Numbered from the stretch's first letter, positions 1-11,236 are shown. The stretch: 64,000 bases of DNA from Bosea sp. 685 (GCF_031884435.1 NZ_CP134779.1:4464001-4528000), one strand, 5' to 3'. Program-made: numbers and translations. Notes: generated from the sequence alone by a model not told the origin.

Positions 1-602
1 TTCGCCGAACGAGTGCTCGGCGAGTTCAGAACGATTTCGAAAGGGGGATTTCATCAGAGCCGCGCCAAAGCGCGAAAATAACAAGGACCGTCCAAGCAAA
101 TATCGACAAAATTCAAATTAACCGCCGTCGCAAATAATGTCAATGACCGATTGTCACACCCCGCAATAATACGTTCGAATGAGCTGTAATCACTGGAAAC
201 GATACATTTATTCTGGTCTTCGACGCTTTTTCGACCGTCAATGTGCTTGAGTGAGCACGAAATGAACCGGCTCACGTCATTCCAGCAGGAGGCCCAGCAG
301 AGGGCATGCTGGCAGCCGGATCGAGGCATTGGCCGAGCGACCGGCGAGCATAGGTCTGGGCGGACTTATCCTGCTCTCACTTTTAGATCAGAGGCGGATT
401 CAGATTTCAGCTGGGATCACCAAGCGATTCCAGCTGAAATCATCCGGCTCTCGCAGGATGCGAAAAAAGTGGGAACCGGCTTTTCGCATTGATCCTACTC
501 AAATTTTTTGATGAGAGACGGATTCAGATGTCAGATGGGATCACTTTGTGATCCCATCTGACATCATCCGGCTCCAAAGATCAGCGTAGCCGTCATCTTT
601 CA
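1..602. other. Intergenic region with no convincing gene; two family-A hairpins in the right half
   Basis: The left part begins with a short inverted repeat (TCGCCGA at 2-8 with TCGGCGA at 17-23) that could be the end of a terminator for a gene outside the window. Bases 60-240 are noticeably AT-richer than the flanks. The short open frames here have no recognisable content, and the antisense frame at 54-329 has no ribosome-binding site. The right half (391-575) is two family-A repeat units, listed separately. Confidence 0.6.
391..575. repeat. Family-A repeat, two tandem hairpin units (A1a, A1b)
   Basis: Unit A1a forms a hairpin from 403-418 with 426-441 (one mismatch). Unit A1b forms a perfect 18-bp hairpin, 527-544 pairing with 548-565 around a TTT loop. 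Both are framed by CGGATTCAGA on the left and ATCATCCGGCTC on the right. Between them lies the family's second module (GGATGCGAAAA, then GGGAACCGG, around 460-490). Related copies are at 23598-23715 and 33034-33160. A1b ends 37 bases before the start codon of the downstream kinase gene. Confidence 0.85.
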
Positions 603-1610
603 ATGAGTTCGCCCGTGCCAAAAGACACCTCTCTCGAATGGGACGCCGGCAGCCTGCGCCGGGCGGTTCGCGCCGCCGGTGTTGCTCTGTGGTCGTGGAA
701 CGTCGACGATGACGGGTTCGCGATGGACGAGCAGGCCTTTACGATGTGGGGCGTGCCGCAGAGCGACGAGGTCAAATTCGAGGATCTGTCGGCTCACATC
801 CATCCTGCCGACAGGGATAGGGTCCGGGCGGCCTTTACCGCGACCCGAGGCATTGTCGGGCCTTATGAGATCGATTTTCGCATATTGGTCGGCGACGAAA
901 TCCGCTGGATATCGGCCCGCGGTCTCGGCGATGATTCCGGGCTTCACAACGGAGTGATGTACGGCGTCTTCCTTGATGTTACGGGCCGCAAGCAAGCTGA
1001 AGAGGGTCATGAACTGCTCGCAGGCGAGATGAGCCACCGGGTCAAGAACCTCTTGGCGATCGCCATGGGACTGACTCATATCACGTCGAGATCGACGACG
1101 ACGGCGGCGGAGATGGCGTCCGACCTGACAGGACGTCTGGCGGCGCTCGGCCGGGCTCATGACCTGGTTCGCCCCCTGCCTGGGCATCAGGGAGCGGCAG
1201 CGCTTCTGGGCGACCTGCTCTCGATCCTGCTTTCGCCTTACGAGGACATGGGGGCCTTCAGCGGGCGCATTCGTGTCGCCGTTCCTCGCATGGGGGTCAG
1301 CGAGGGAGCCGCCACGACCTTGTCCCTGATCATCCATGAGCTGGCGACAAACTCGCTTAAATACGGCGCGCTTTCAGCCGATACGGGTACGCTCGACGTT
1401 TCAGGCACTTCCGACGACGACGAAACCACGATCATCTGGACGGAACGGGGCGGGCCTTCCGTCGAGCCTCCCAATGGAGCCGGCGGGTACGGCAGCAAGC
1501 TCGTCATTCGAAGCATATCGAGCCAGCTCGGCGGTTCCATAAGCTATGACTGGTCGACTGAGGGGGTCATCGTGACGCTCAAGATGGGAACGACCAAACT
1601 CGCAAAATAA
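603..1610 (+). CDS. PAS-HWE family sensor histidine kinase
   Basis: Cytosolic signal-transduction kinase of 335 aa with no membrane segment. Residues 20-130 are a PAS fold (HPADRDRVRAAF, then the closing GVFLDVTGRKQAE). The HWE-type kinase core follows: the H-box MSHRVKNLL carries the phospho-acceptor His145, the N-box HELATNSLKYG carries Asn250, and the W-x-E signature is at 279-281. HWE kinases are typical of alphaproteobacteria and often serve blue-light, redox or general-stress pathways; the signal here cannot be read from sequence. The gene ends 9 bp from a convergently transcribed single-domain response regulator, a likely partner. No clear Shine-Dalgarno site precedes the ATG. Confidence 0.9.
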   Translation: MSSPVPKDTSLEWDAGSLRRAVRAAGVALWSWNVDDDGFAMDEQAFTMWGVPQSDEVKFEDLSAHIHPADRDRVRAAFTATRGIVGPYEIDFRILVGDEIRWISARGLGDDSGLHNGVMYGVFLDVTGRKQAEEGHELLAGEMSHRVKNLLAIAMGLTHITSRSTTTAAEMASDLTGRLAALGRAHDLVRPLPGHQGAAALLGDLLSILLSPYEDMGAFSGRIRVAVPRMGVSEGAATTLSLIIHELATNSLKYGALSADTGTLDVSGTSDDDETTIIWTERGGPSVEPPNGAGGYGSKLVIRSISSQLGGSISYDWSTEGVIVTLKMGTTKLAK

Positions 1611-1619
1611 GCCGTGTTT

Positions 1620-1991
1620 CTACTTGATGCCCGCCAGAACCTCCAATATCTGCGCCGCCCGATAGGGTTTTTGCAGGAACACGGTGTCTTGAGGCATATC
1701 GGCAGGCGCAGGCTGCGGGCGTCCTGATGCGACGATCAGGACGATAGGTGGCCAGCGTTGCCGAATTGCGTGGACCAGCTTCAGGCCGTCCATGGATCCG
1801 GGCATCTCGATATCGGTGAAGACAACCCGGATGTCCGAGCGGGTTTCCAATAGGATGACGGCCTCATCGGCGCCAATCGCCTCGATGACCTCGTAGCCCC
1901 CGTCTTCGATCATCGCGACAGCATCCATGCGGATCAGGGTGTCATCTTCGACGACAAGGACGACGGGGGTGGAGACGACGGGGGTGGACAT
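1620..1991 (-). CDS. CheY-like single-domain response regulator
   Basis: A receiver domain alone, 123 aa with no output domain. Acidic pocket Glu15-Asp16-Asp17, phospho-acceptor Asp60 in VVFTDIEMPG, and conserved Lys108 in FLQKPY. The start at 1991 is preferred to upstream frames because GGAG lies eight bases before it and the receiver fold begins directly after (MSTPVVSTPVV). Such stand-alone receivers paired with HWE kinases usually act as phosphate sinks or shuttles (LovR-like). The tail-to-tail arrangement with the HWE kinase supports a functional pair, which is an inference. Confidence 0.88.
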   Translation of the reverse strand: MSTPVVSTPVVLVVEDDTLIRMDAVAMIEDGGYEVIEAIGADEAVILLETRSDIRVVFTDIEMPGSMDGLKLVHAIRQRWPPIVLIVASGRPQPAPADMPQDTVFLQKPYRAAQILEVLAGIK

Positions 1992-2143
1992 GGCAGCTCC
2001 AGGTTGCCTTCCCCCAACCGCCCTGGAGCCGGATAGTTGCGTCGGTTCGCGATGAAACTGATCGCCGATGCTCACCCCGCCGCTTCGACGCAGAAGGCAT
2101 GCCTTTTCCGGCCCAGCCACGATGCGGCAGCTAGGCGAGCTTG

Positions 2144-2620
2144 CTAGAGCGTTTTCGCCGGAAAGATCAGGCAGGTCTCGGTGCCGTGCGCGAGCAGCTT
2201 GCCGCGCTCGTCGACGAGGCGGCCTTCGGTCGTCGCGACTGTGCCGCCGCGATGGATCAGCTTGCCCTCGCAGCGCACCGTGCCGCTATCGGGCATGACC
2301 GGTCGGACATAGTTGAGCTTCATCTCCAGCGTCGTATAGCCCTCGCCCGCCTTCAGCGTGGTGTGCGCGGCGCAGGCCATGGCGGAATCGAGGATCGTCG
2401 CCGTCCAGCCGCCATGGATCGTGCCGAGCGGATTGAAGAAGCGCATTGAGGGCTTGCCGACGAAGACGACGCGCCCCTCCTCGACCTCGACGAGATCGAG
2501 ATCCATCGCATCCGCGAAGGGCGGGCCGGGATGGCGACCCTCGACCATGCCGCGCAGGAAGCTGAGGCCATCCTCGGCCAGCAGGACCTCACGGGAAACG
2601 ACACCGACCTCGCGCGCCAT
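2144..2620 (-). CDS. PaaI-family hotdog thioesterase
   Basis: Predicted acyl-CoA or aryl-CoA thioesterase of 158 aa with a single hotdog fold. The diagnostic segment NPLGTIHGGWTATILDSAMA carries the conserved HGG and the catalytic acidic residue of the PaaI/YbgC-like class; TTLEMKLNYVRPV is the central strand motif. The ATG at 2620 is chosen; a GTG three bases upstream is also possible. The substrate is unknown. The gene sits apart from any degradation operon, next to a MarR regulator on the same strand, so it may be a housekeeping CoA-release enzyme. Confidence 0.85.
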   Translation of the reverse strand: MAREVGVVSREVLLAEDGLSFLRGMVEGRHPGPPFADAMDLDLVEVEEGRVVFVGKPSMRFFNPLGTIHGGWTATILDSAMACAAHTTLKAGEGYTTLEMKLNYVRPVMPDSGTVRCEGKLIHRGGTVATTEGRLVDERGKLLAHGTETCLIFPAKTL

Positions 2621-2745
2621 CACTGTCTCTCACTTAGAGGTTGAGAGCATTGCTTCTGCAAAAAACCGGTACCCATTTTTCGCGCAAGGCTCTTATCGTG
2701 CAGGTACACGTTAAGTGCCGAGAAGGCTGCCGGTCAAGCCTCGCC

Positions 2746-3201
2746 TCAGTCCGCCAGGCGTGCCACGCGGCGCAACGCCTTCAGCCCCTCGCGGGTTTCG
2801 CTCCAGCGCTCCTTGCCGAGACCGCCCTCGATCCGCTCCTGAGCCTGATGCCAATAGGGAATGGCGGCCTCGATCGCCGCCCTGCCCTTTTCGGTGACGG
2901 CATAGACCGAGGCGCGGCCCTTGCACGCGACGGGAACGATCAGCGCCTCGGCCGCCAGCAATTGCAGATTGCGGGTCAGCGAGGTGCGCTCCAGGGCGAA
3001 GCGCTCGGCCAATTCGGTGACGGAGCGCCAGGCCCCGGTGCTGAGCGCCGAGAGCAGCACGAACTGCGTGATCTTCAACCCGCTCGGGCGCATCGCCTCG
3101 TCATAGGCTCGCGTCACCGCCCGCGCCGTCATGCGCACATGCAGCGCCACGCAGGAGCGGGCGATATCGTCGAGCCGGGGATCGGGCACAGCTGTCGTCA
3201 T
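2746..3201 (-). CDS. MarR-family transcriptional regulator
   Basis: DNA-binding regulator of 151 aa with the MarR winged helix: LKITQFVLLSAL, then the recognition region SVTELAERFALERTSLTRNLQLL, and the wing RASVYAVTEKGRA. A cysteine in VACKGRAS lies beside the wing, where redox-sensing members often have one; this is suggestive only. It reads away from groES, and its target is not evident. The intergenic space toward the thioesterase (2621-2745) contains a degenerate fragment of the family-A second module (CCGGTACCCATTTTTCGCG). Confidence 0.88.
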   Translation of the reverse strand: MTTAVPDPRLDDIARSCVALHVRMTARAVTRAYDEAMRPSGLKITQFVLLSALSTGAWRSVTELAERFALERTSLTRNLQLLAAEALIVPVACKGRASVYAVTEKGRAAIEAAIPYWHQAQERIEGGLGKERWSETREGLKALRRVARLAD

Positions 3202-3283
3202 TTCGCCATGCTAGCGTGTTCATTCGGCTTTGGCAGCAAGCCCCCGGCGCCATCTCCGGATTCACTTTATCGCCGGATGATTT

Positions 3284-3312
3284 CTTGACTCTCCGGGGGG
3301 ACGCGCCTATCT
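3284..3312 (+). promoter_or_regulatory. Predicted groES promoter
   Basis: CTTGAC (3284-3289), then 17 bases, then CTATCT (3307-3312). The hexamers fit a housekeeping or RpoH-like alphaproteobacterial promoter. It would start transcription near 3319, just upstream of the CIRCE operator. Assigned by eye. Confidence 0.6.
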
Positions 3313-3324
3313 CCCCGCCATCGG

Positions 3325-3351
3325 TTAGCACTCGACGATTGAGACTGCTAA
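3325..3351 (+). promoter_or_regulatory. CIRCE operator (HrcA-binding site)
   Basis: TTAGCACTC, nine bases, GACTGCTAA. This matches the CIRCE consensus TTAGCACTC-N9-GAGTGCTAA with one change in the right arm. It lies between the predicted promoter and groES, so HrcA would repress groESL here. hrcA itself is not in the window. Confidence 0.93.
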
Positions 3352-3419
3352 CAGATGCCCATCGCGGGTTCGCCATCGAGCGCCCGCATCGAAATTAGAT
3401 CCAAGAGGAAGACAGAACC

Positions 3420-5391
<1,972 letters not shown>

Positions 5392-5421
5392 GGAAATCCA
5401 AACGCCCATCTTCCAAGGGTT

Positions 5422-5447
5422 CTGGAACCGGGCATGCCCGGTTCCAG
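5422..5447. repeat. Perfect 26-bp palindrome downstream of groEL
   Basis: CTGGAACCGGGCA is followed immediately by its exact reverse complement. It has no T-tract, so it is not a classical terminator. It separates the real groEL end from the duplicated 18-bp copy of that end. Confidence 0.9.
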
Positions 5448-5448
5448 T

Positions 5449-5466
5449 GGCGGCATGGATTTCTGA
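5449..5466 (+). repeat. Exact duplicate of the last 18 bases of groEL
   Basis: GGCGGCATGGATTTCTGA is identical to 5374-5391, which encodes Gly-Gly-Met-Asp-Phe-stop. No other groEL sequence accompanies it, so it looks like a small duplication or a scar of an inserted palindrome, not a truncated second gene. Confidence 0.9.
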
Positions 5467-5494
5467 TCCAAGCCTCCATCCAACTGTTAATGGG

Positions 5495-5522
5495 AAAGGC
5501 CCGGCGCAAGCCGGGCCTTTTT
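5495..5522 (+). terminator. Rho-independent terminator of groESL
   Basis: AAAGGCCCGGC pairs perfectly with GCCGGGCCTTT around a GCAA loop and runs into a T5 tract. It lies about 100 bp after the groEL stop. Confidence 0.95.
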
Positions 5523-5647
5523 CATGTCCGGTCGATGACAATTTGCTCATCTCGACGCGCCGCCATTGAACGGCCGCATCCTCTGCGACATGGTCAGAAT
5601 CGCGATGGCATCTCGTCATCCCCGCCATTTCCGCAGGATCCTTGCCC

Positions 5648-7735
5648 ATGCGCCCTTTGAGCATCGCCGTCGCCGTGCTTGCCGTGATCGCCCTCGTCGT
5701 GGGCCAGCAGAGCGGCAGCGCCGGAGCCATCGGGATGGGCGTCATCGGCCTGCTGCTTGCCGCGGCGACATGGCGGGCCGTCGCGATCGCGACCTTCCTC
5801 AGGATCTTCTCGATCATCTTCGGCGTCGAGTATGTGCTCACCGGCGCCGCCTTCCTGGTCGCCCAATCCGGCGCCTGGCCCGAGGCCTGGCAGGCGCTCG
5901 TGCCGCCCGCCAGCCTGACGATCACGATCGCGGTCTTCGGCCTGGTGGTCTATGCGATCTCCTTCGTCCCCGGCATCGCGCGCATCGCCAGGCTGGCCTC
6001 GCCCTATTTCGAGGCTCCGGAGCGAACCACGGGACATCTATGGCCCTTGAAGCCCTTTCAGATCGGCAGCGGGCGCCTCGGCACGTTCCTGCTGGTTTTC
6101 CTGGTCGTCCTCAATCAGTTGCAGGTCGCGATCTCGCTCAGGCTGTCCTTCTTCAACCGCGATTTCTACAACGCGATCCAGGAGAAGGACGCGGCGAGCT
6201 TCTGGTACCAGCTCATCTTCGTCTTCAGTGTCTGGGCGGCGATATCGGTCGTCTCCAACCTGATCGAAATGGTCGCCAACTATACGCTGCTGATCCGCTG
6301 GCGGCGCTGGATGGCGGAAAAATTCAGCAGCGCCTGGCTCGGCAATTCCAATCACTACAGGGTCTCGCTCGCCGGGAGCGCCGACAACCCCGACCAGCGC
6401 ATCGCCGAAGACACGCGCGCCTTCGTCAACAACACCTATAATTTCGCGCTGCCCCTGCTCACGCAGGTCTCCACGCTCGTCTCCTTCTCGATCATCCTGT
6501 GGTCGATCCCGGTCGCGAGCGTCCTGCCCGGCACGGACATCACCATCCCCGGCTTCATCTTCTGGATGGCGCTGATCTATTCCATCGCCGCGACCTGGAT
6601 CGCCCATCGGATCGGAAAGCCGCTGATCGGGCTCGAATTCGAACAGGAGAAGCGCGAGGCGACCTTCCGCTTCTCGCTGGCGCGGCTGCGCGAATATTCC
6701 GAGCAGATCGCGCTCATGCGCGGTGAGGATGCCGAGCAGAAGCATCTGAGCGAACGCTTCGGCGATATCGTCACCAATTTCTACAGGCTCGTCTGGGCGC
6801 GCGTTCGGCTGACCACCTTCACGCTCTCCTTCGGCCAGGCCAACGTCGTCGTGCCCTATATCCTGCTCGCACCGCATTATTTCTCGGGCAAGATCACGCT
6901 CGGCATCATGACGCAGGTCGCCTCAGCCTTCGACCGGGTCCAGACCGCGATGTCCTTCTTCATCGACCGGTATCAGTCGATCGCCTCCTATGTCGCCTCG
7001 ATCAACCGCCTCACCACCTTCGAGGCCGCGATCGCGCAGGCGGCCAGCGCCAGCGATAAGGGCATCCATAACGTATCCGCCAAGGGCGAGGCGGTGCATC
7101 TCGACGAGGCCACGCTCAGCCTGCCCAACGGCCAGCCGATCGTGCGCGTGCACGACCTCGACCTCGGCGCAGGCCGGCGGACACTGGTCATCGGCCCGTC
7201 GGGCTCGGGCAAATCGACGCTGTTTCGCGCCATTGCCGGGATCTGGCCCTTCGGCCAGGGCAAGGTCGGCATCCCGACCGGGGCCGAGATCATGCTGCTG
7301 CCGCAGCGGCCCTATCTGCCCCAGGGCAGCCTGCGCGCGGCGCTGGCCTATCCCGCGCCGGTGAATACCTATGGCGAGGCCGAGATCAAGGCGGCAATGC
7401 ATCTGACCAAGCTCGACCATCTCTCCGAGCGGCTCGACGAGGTCGATCTCTGGGGCCAACGTCTTTCCGGCGGCGAGCAGCAGCGCCTCGCCGTGGCGCG
7501 CGCCCTGCTGGCGAAGCCCGACTGGCTCTTCCTGGATGAGGCGACGGCCTCGCTCGACGAGAAGCTGGAGGGCGAGATCTATGCCGCGCTCGAGCAGGCG
7601 CTGCCGCAGACCAGGATCGTCTCGATCGGCCACCGCTCGACGCTGCGGGCGATGCACGATGCGATCGTGATCATGCAGCCGAACGAGGACGGCACCTTCA
7701 GCCCCAAGGCGGAAAACCGGGAGCTGGTCGGTTAG
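5648..7735 (+). CDS. SbmA/BacA-type ABC transporter, fused permease and ATPase (YddA-like)
   Basis: Inner-membrane transporter of 695 aa. Two N-terminal hydrophobic segments (about 1-105) precede an ABC_membrane_2 domain (about 130-430) with the family feature LRLSFFNRDFYNAIQEKD and several membrane helices. A C-terminal ABC ATPase has Walker A GPSGSGKST (Lys522), signature LSGGEQQRLAVARALL, Walker B WLFLDEATASLDE and the H-loop IGHRS. BacA/SbmA relatives move peptides, vitamin B12 or very-long-chain fatty acids, and rhizobial BacA matters in hosts. The ATPase-fused forms (YddA, BclA-like) are the closest match; the substrate cannot be told. ATG 5648 is preferred over an in-frame TTG six bases upstream, as CAGGA precedes it. 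Confidence 0.9.
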   Translation: MRPLSIAVAVLAVIALVVGQQSGSAGAIGMGVIGLLLAAATWRAVAIATFLRIFSIIFGVEYVLTGAAFLVAQSGAWPEAWQALVPPASLTITIAVFGLVVYAISFVPGIARIARLASPYFEAPERTTGHLWPLKPFQIGSGRLGTFLLVFLVVLNQLQVAISLRLSFFNRDFYNAIQEKDAASFWYQLIFVFSVWAAISVVSNLIEMVANYTLLIRWRRWMAEKFSSAWLGNSNHYRVSLAGSADNPDQRIAEDTRAFVNNTYNFALPLLTQVSTLVSFSIILWSIPVASVLPGTDITIPGFIFWMALIYSIAATWIAHRIGKPLIGLEFEQEKREATFRFSLARLREYSEQIALMRGEDAEQKHLSERFGDIVTNFYRLVWARVRLTTFTLSFGQANVVVPYILLAPHYFSGKITLGIMTQVASAFDRVQTAMSFFIDRYQSIASYVASINRLTTFEAAIAQAASASDKGIHNVSAKGEAVHLDEATLSLPNGQPIVRVHDLDLGAGRRTLVIGPSGSGKSTLFRAIAGIWPFGQGKVGIPTGAEIMLLPQRPYLPQGSLRAALAYPAPVNTYGEAEIKAAMHLTKLDHLSERLDEVDLWGQRLSGGEQQRLAVARALLAKPDWLFLDEATASLDEKLEGEIYAALEQALPQTRIVSIGHRSTLRAMHDAIVIMQPNEDGTFSPKAENRELVG

Positions 7736-7764
7736 GGCAGGCTGTTTGTGCCCGGAAACACGCC

Positions 7765-7975
7765 GTCATTCCGGGACATGGCGCAGCCATGGACCCGGCC
7801 CCATGACCACGAGGCGTCTCCAGTTCGTCATGCTCGCCCTTGTGGCGAGCATCCACGTCTTGAACATAGGCCTCGACCAGCGAAGACGTGGATGGCCGGG
7901 ACAAGCCCGACCATGACGGATAGCGGGGCGTCCATGAGTTCCGGGCTCAGGCCTGCGCCTGCCCCGGAACAACGC
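7765..7975. repeat. Composite repeat: family E nested inside a family-D palindrome
   Basis: The outer arms are family D: GTCATTCCGGGACAT near 7769, and GAGTTCCGGGCTC with CTGCCCCGGAA at 7934-7970. Between them lies a whole family-E unit (7825-7919), with GCTCGCCCTTGTGGCGAGC as a stem-loop and GTCGTGAC-type closing arms rich in CCCGACCATGACG. The same D-E-D nesting recurs at 41756-41967. This fills most of the gap after the ABC transporter gene. Confidence 0.8.
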
Positions 7976-7997
7976 TGCAGATCGTAGCAGCCCGCGC

Positions 7998-8477
7998 TCA
8001 GAGACCGCGGTCGAAGCGCACTTCGCCGGCCGCACCCTGGACGACCAGCTTGCCGTCGACGAGGTCCCACTTGCGGGCCGCGCGCAGCGCGGTGAGATAG
8101 GCGCGCTCGAAATCGAGCAGGCCCTTGTCGCAGGTCCGCTTGGTCAAGGCGATCGGCCCGACCGCGAGGCCCTGCTGGCGCAGCGGATAAGCGGTGGCCG
8201 AGAAGGTGTTGCAGCCGCCAAAGCCCGTGCCGCGCAGATTGGCGTCGATCAGGAAGGTGGCGCGGCGGTCGGAGATCGGCTTGCCGTTCAGCGAGCTCGC
8301 GGCCCAGGAGGCGCCGACCGGATAGGTCTTCTCCTGCTCGGCCGGCGGAATCTGCTGCTGTTGCTCCTGGGGCGCGCCCCGGCTGCGACGCTGGGCCTCG
8401 GCAGGCCCCGCCATAAGCGAAGCCATCGGCACGAGCGCGGCGAGAAGGGCGGCATAGCCAAGGCGTCGGTTCGTCAT
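7998..8477 (-). CDS. Secreted META-domain protein
   Basis: Predicted periplasmic protein of 159 aa. A signal peptide (MTNRRLGYAALLAALVPMA to the cleavage region AGPAEAQ) is followed by a Pro/Gln-rich linker. A META domain (HslJ type) occupies about 45-150: SLNGKPISDRRATFLID, GTGFGGCNTFSATA and the second cysteine in TKRTCDKGLLDFE, the usual disulfide pair. META proteins such as HslJ are small envelope stability or stress proteins of unclear mechanism. The start at 8477 is chosen because GGGTGAT lies just upstream; a start 18 bases further out would add six residues before the signal. Confidence 0.82.
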   Translation of the reverse strand: MTNRRLGYAALLAALVPMASLMAGPAEAQRRSRGAPQEQQQQIPPAEQEKTYPVGASWAASSLNGKPISDRRATFLIDANLRGTGFGGCNTFSATAYPLRQQGLAVGPIALTKRTCDKGLLDFERAYLTALRAARKWDLVDGKLVVQGAAGEVRFDRGL

Positions 8478-8608
8478 TCTATCACCCGCAGTCATGCCCG
8501 CGACGATAGCGCGCGAGCTCTCCCTGTTGAAAGCGCGTAACGGCGTATTGTTCCGGGATCAATCAGGAAGGTGAGCCATGGACCCGAATTGCGGGATTTA
8601 TGGGGCCT

Positions 8609-8775
8609 GAGAGACTGTTTGATAATTCGAGGCCTCATCCTGAGGAGCCGCGAAGCGGCGTCTCGAAGGATGCTCCAGATGGTTCGGGAGCCTCCTGGAA
8701 CATCCTTCGAGACGCCATTCCTGCCGGAATGCCTCCTCAGGATGAGGGCTCAGGGTGTTTCCGAACAGTCTCTGA
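8609..8775. repeat. Family-B palindromic repeat (B1)
   Basis: CCTCATCCTGAGGAGC and GCGTCTCGAAGGATGCTCC recur inverted as CATCCTTCGAGACGCC and CCTCAGGATGAGGGCT, giving one long foldback. GAGACTGTTTG at the left edge and CGAACAGTCTC at the right edge form an extra outer arm. Other copies are at 18451, 34581 and 49584. It sits downstream of hisG; nothing else is seen between 8478 and 8825. Confidence 0.85.
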
Positions 8776-8825
8776 GCCCACCGACATCAGCAATCTCCGC
8801 CGCCGCCCGGTTTCTGGCGCGGCGC

Positions 8826-9800
8826 TCAGATACGCGCCAGCAGCCGCTCGATCAGCGGATTGGCCTTGCGGAAAACGTAATCGGGCGCACTCACCGTGAT
8901 TTCGTCCGCGCCCGACCGCGCGAGATGCTCGACCAGCGCGAAGACCGATTTCTCCGGGCAATGCAGCACCTGCACGCCGCCCTGTGCGGCCAGGCCGAAA
9001 GGCAGCCTCGCGCCGAACTGGGTGGTGATCGCCTCGATTGCCTCCGGCGTAGCCCCGATATCGCGGGCGCGGATCTCGCGCACGGTCCGCGCCTCTTCCT
9101 CGGCGGCGATTCGCGACAGGATGGCGGTCGCGGCAGCGCGCGCCCTTGCGCCCCAGGGCGCCCGCACGGAGGCGACGAGATTGGCTTCCGACGCCAGCAT
9201 CACGCCATCATCGAGCACCTTCAGGGCGTTGGCCGCCAAAGTGCCGCCGGTCGTGGTGATGTCGACCACGATCTCGGCCGTGCCGGCGGCCGGCGCTCCC
9301 TCGGTCGCACCCAGGCTCTCGACGATGCGGTAATCGGCAAGGCCGTGCTGGGCGAAAAAGCGGCGGGTCAGGTTCACATATTTCGTGGCGACGCGCAGCT
9401 TGCGGCCCTGGCGGACGCGCATGGTCGAGGCGACGTCGTCGAGATCGGCCATGGTGCGCACATCGATCCAGGCCTGGGGCACCGCGACGACGACATTGGC
9501 GTGGCCGAAGCCGAGCGGGGTCAGCATCTCGACGGCGGCATCCGCATCGGGAACCTGCTCGCGCACCAGATCCTCGCCGGTGACGCCGAGATGGGCCGCG
9601 CCCGAGGCTAGCTGGGCGACGATCTCGGAGGCCGAGAGGAAAGCGACCTCGGCGCCCTCCAGCCCGGCGATGGTGCCGCGATAATCGCGCGCGCCGCGCG
9701 ACTGCACGAATTTCAACCCGGCGCGGCCGAAAAAGGCGGTGGCGTTCTCCTGCAGCCGGCCCTTGGAGGGAACCGCGAGGACGAGGGCCGGATCGCTCAT
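8826..9800 (-). CDS. hisG: ATP phosphoribosyltransferase catalytic subunit HisG
   Basis: First enzyme of histidine synthesis: joins ATP and PRPP to give phosphoribosyl-ATP. At 324 aa it has the catalytic motif [11 protein letters not shown] at the N-terminus, the PRPP-binding segment [24 protein letters not shown], and a C-terminal extension as in rhizobial HisG. Its ATG overlaps the hisZ stop as ATGA, so the two are translationally coupled, hisZ first. The presence of HisZ means the enzyme works as a HisG-HisZ complex. Confidence 0.95.
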   Translation of the reverse strand: MSDPALVLAVPSKGRLQENATAFFGRAGLKFVQSRGARDYRGTIAGLEGAEVAFLSASEIVAQLASGAAHLGVTGEDLVREQVPDADAAVEMLTPLGFGHANVVVAVPQAWIDVRTMADLDDVASTMRVRQGRKLRVATKYVNLTRRFFAQHGLADYRIVESLGATEGAPAAGTAEIVVDITTTGGTLAANALKVLDDGVMLASEANLVASVRAPWGARARAAATAILSRIAAEEEARTVREIRARDIGATPEAIEAITTQFGARLPFGLAAQGGVQVLHCPEKSVFALVEHLARSGADEITVSAPDYVFRKANPLIERLLARI

Positions 9801-10909
9801 GACTTGTCTCCCGCCAGCCGGTCGAGCCAGAGCGAGGCGCCCACGGCCGGAATGGAACCGGGCGCTCCGAGCCGTCCCAGCACATGGTCGTAGCGCCCGC
9901 CGCCGGCGACCGGCTTGCCGTCCGCGCGGGCGGCGTCGTGCAGCTCAAAAATGAAGCCGGTATAGTAGTCGAGATTGCGGGCGAAACCGGCGGCGAAGGC
10001 GATCTGCGTCACATCGACCCCGCGCACGGCAAGGAAGCCCGTGCGCTCGTCGAAGGCGTCGAGCTCACGGCCGAGATCGAGCGAGGCGCGCTCGGCCAGC
10101 GCGCGCAGGGAAGCGGAGGCCGTGTCGGGATCGCCGGAGATGGCGAGCACCTGGCCGAGCAGCGCCTTGACGTCGGCATTGACCGGGTTCTCACGCTCGG
10201 CCGCCCGCGCCAGGAAGCGTTCGGCGATGTCACCGGCCGTGCGGCCGCCCACCGTCGAGATGCCGGCGATCGACAAGACGTCCTCGACGAAGGCTTTTGC
10301 CGCCTTGGGATCCTGGCCCTCCAGCGCCTTGAGCAGGCCGGCATGAGCGGCATCGCCCTCAGGCTGCGGGGCGTCGAGCGCAGCGGTGGCATCTGCGCCC
10401 TTGCCCTGCACGGCCGCGCGCATGAAGCGGCGGCGGGCGCCCTGGGGCACAGCGAGCCCGTCGAGCAAAGCGTTGAGCAAGGCGACATCGCCCATCACGA
10501 TCTTCGGCTGGGCGAGCCCGAGCGCGGCGGCGGCCTCGATCGTCAGCGCCATGATCTCGGCATCGGCAGCGGCGAAATCGGTGCGGCCGAAGGATTCAAG
10601 CCCGGCCTGCGAGAACTCGCCGGGTTCGCCCGAGCGCATGCGGAAGACCGGGCCCGCATAGGCATAGGCCGCAGGCTCGGTCGAGCGCGCGGCGATGTGA
10701 TCGAGCGCGACGGGAATGGTGTATTCGGGCCGCAGGCACCAGTCGCGCCCCTCGGCGTCCTGCGTCATGAAGATGCGGCGGCGGATATCCTCGCCGGAGA
10801 GGTCGAGGAAGACATCGGCAGGCTGCAGGATCGCCGGCTCGGCGCGGCCATAGCCCTCACGCGCGAAAAGCGCGATCACGGTCTCGATGCTGGCACGGAT
10901 GGCGGGCAC
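9797..10909 (-). CDS. hisZ: ATP phosphoribosyltransferase regulatory subunit HisZ
   Basis: A paralogue of histidyl-tRNA synthetase without aminoacylation activity. It activates HisG and gives histidine feedback control. It has class II synthetase-like motifs: [21 protein letters not shown] (motif 2 region) and [12 protein letters not shown] (motif 3 region). It has 370 aa and a GTG start. Transcribed ahead of hisG and overlapping it by four bases. hisS lies about 330 bp upstream on the same strand, separated by a repeat. Confidence 0.93.
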   Translation of the reverse strand: MPAIRASIETVIALFAREGYGRAEPAILQPADVFLDLSGEDIRRRIFMTQDAEGRDWCLRPEYTIPVALDHIAARSTEPAAYAYAGPVFRMRSGEPGEFSQAGLESFGRTDFAAADAEIMALTIEAAAALGLAQPKIVMGDVALLNALLDGLAVPQGARRRFMRAAVQGKGADATAALDAPQPEGDAAHAGLLKALEGQDPKAAKAFVEDVLSIAGISTVGGRTAGDIAERFLARAAERENPVNADVKALLGQVLAISGDPDTASASLRALAERASLDLGRELDAFDERTGFLAVRGVDVTQIAFAAGFARNLDYYTGFIFELHDAARADGKPVAGGGRYDHVLGRLGAPGSIPAVGASLWLDRLAGDKS

Positions 10910-11020
10910 GGCGGTTGATCCTGTTGCGGCCGCTGTCCTAGCAGCGACGTGCGGTATTTTCGACGGTTTTTAGGGAATTGGGTGAACGGGAGTTGTGAGG
11001 ACGCGGGAAGCGCTGACGCC

Positions 11021-11230
11021 GCTTCCCTTCTCCCGGATGGGAGAAGGTGGCCCGGAGGGCCGGATGAGGGTGTGCCGTTGCAATGTAAAGCGCAACGGCT
11101 ACGTCGTGCCTTGACGATCGGCGGCGGGCCCTCATCCCTGCCCTTCTCACTGATCTCGGGCTTGCCCGAGATCAGCACCCAGAGTGTCGAAGTCGGGCAG
11201 ACCCGACTTCGATGCGGGAGAAGGGTTCCC
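11021..11230. repeat. Family-F palindromic repeat (F1)
   Basis: CTTCTCCCGGATGGGAGAAGG opens a foldback that continues with GGCCGGATGAGGGTG. It ends with paired arms GTCGAAGTCGGGC / GACTTCGATGCGGGAGAAGG. The internal pair CTGATCTCGGGC / GCCCGAGATCAG also pairs. It occupies the hisS-hisZ gap. F3 (53418) has the same layout; F2 and F4 are shorter relatives. Confidence 0.8.
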
Positions 11231-11236
11231 CGTGTT

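Noticed and set aside
54..329. A 91-codon minus-strand frame at the left end
   Set aside because: No recognisable motifs, no ribosome-binding site, and not supported by codon pattern. Left as intergenic.
2621..2745. A separate hairpin regulatory element upstream of the thioesterase
   Set aside because: Only a degenerate piece of the family-A second module is visible, with no complete stem.
8609..8775. CRISPR array
   Set aside because: The repeats are long foldbacks, not short direct repeats with regular spacers, and no cas genes are present.
8571..9611. A 346-codon plus-strand frame over hisG
   Set aside because: It is a shadow of hisG on the opposite strand and starts inside a repeat.
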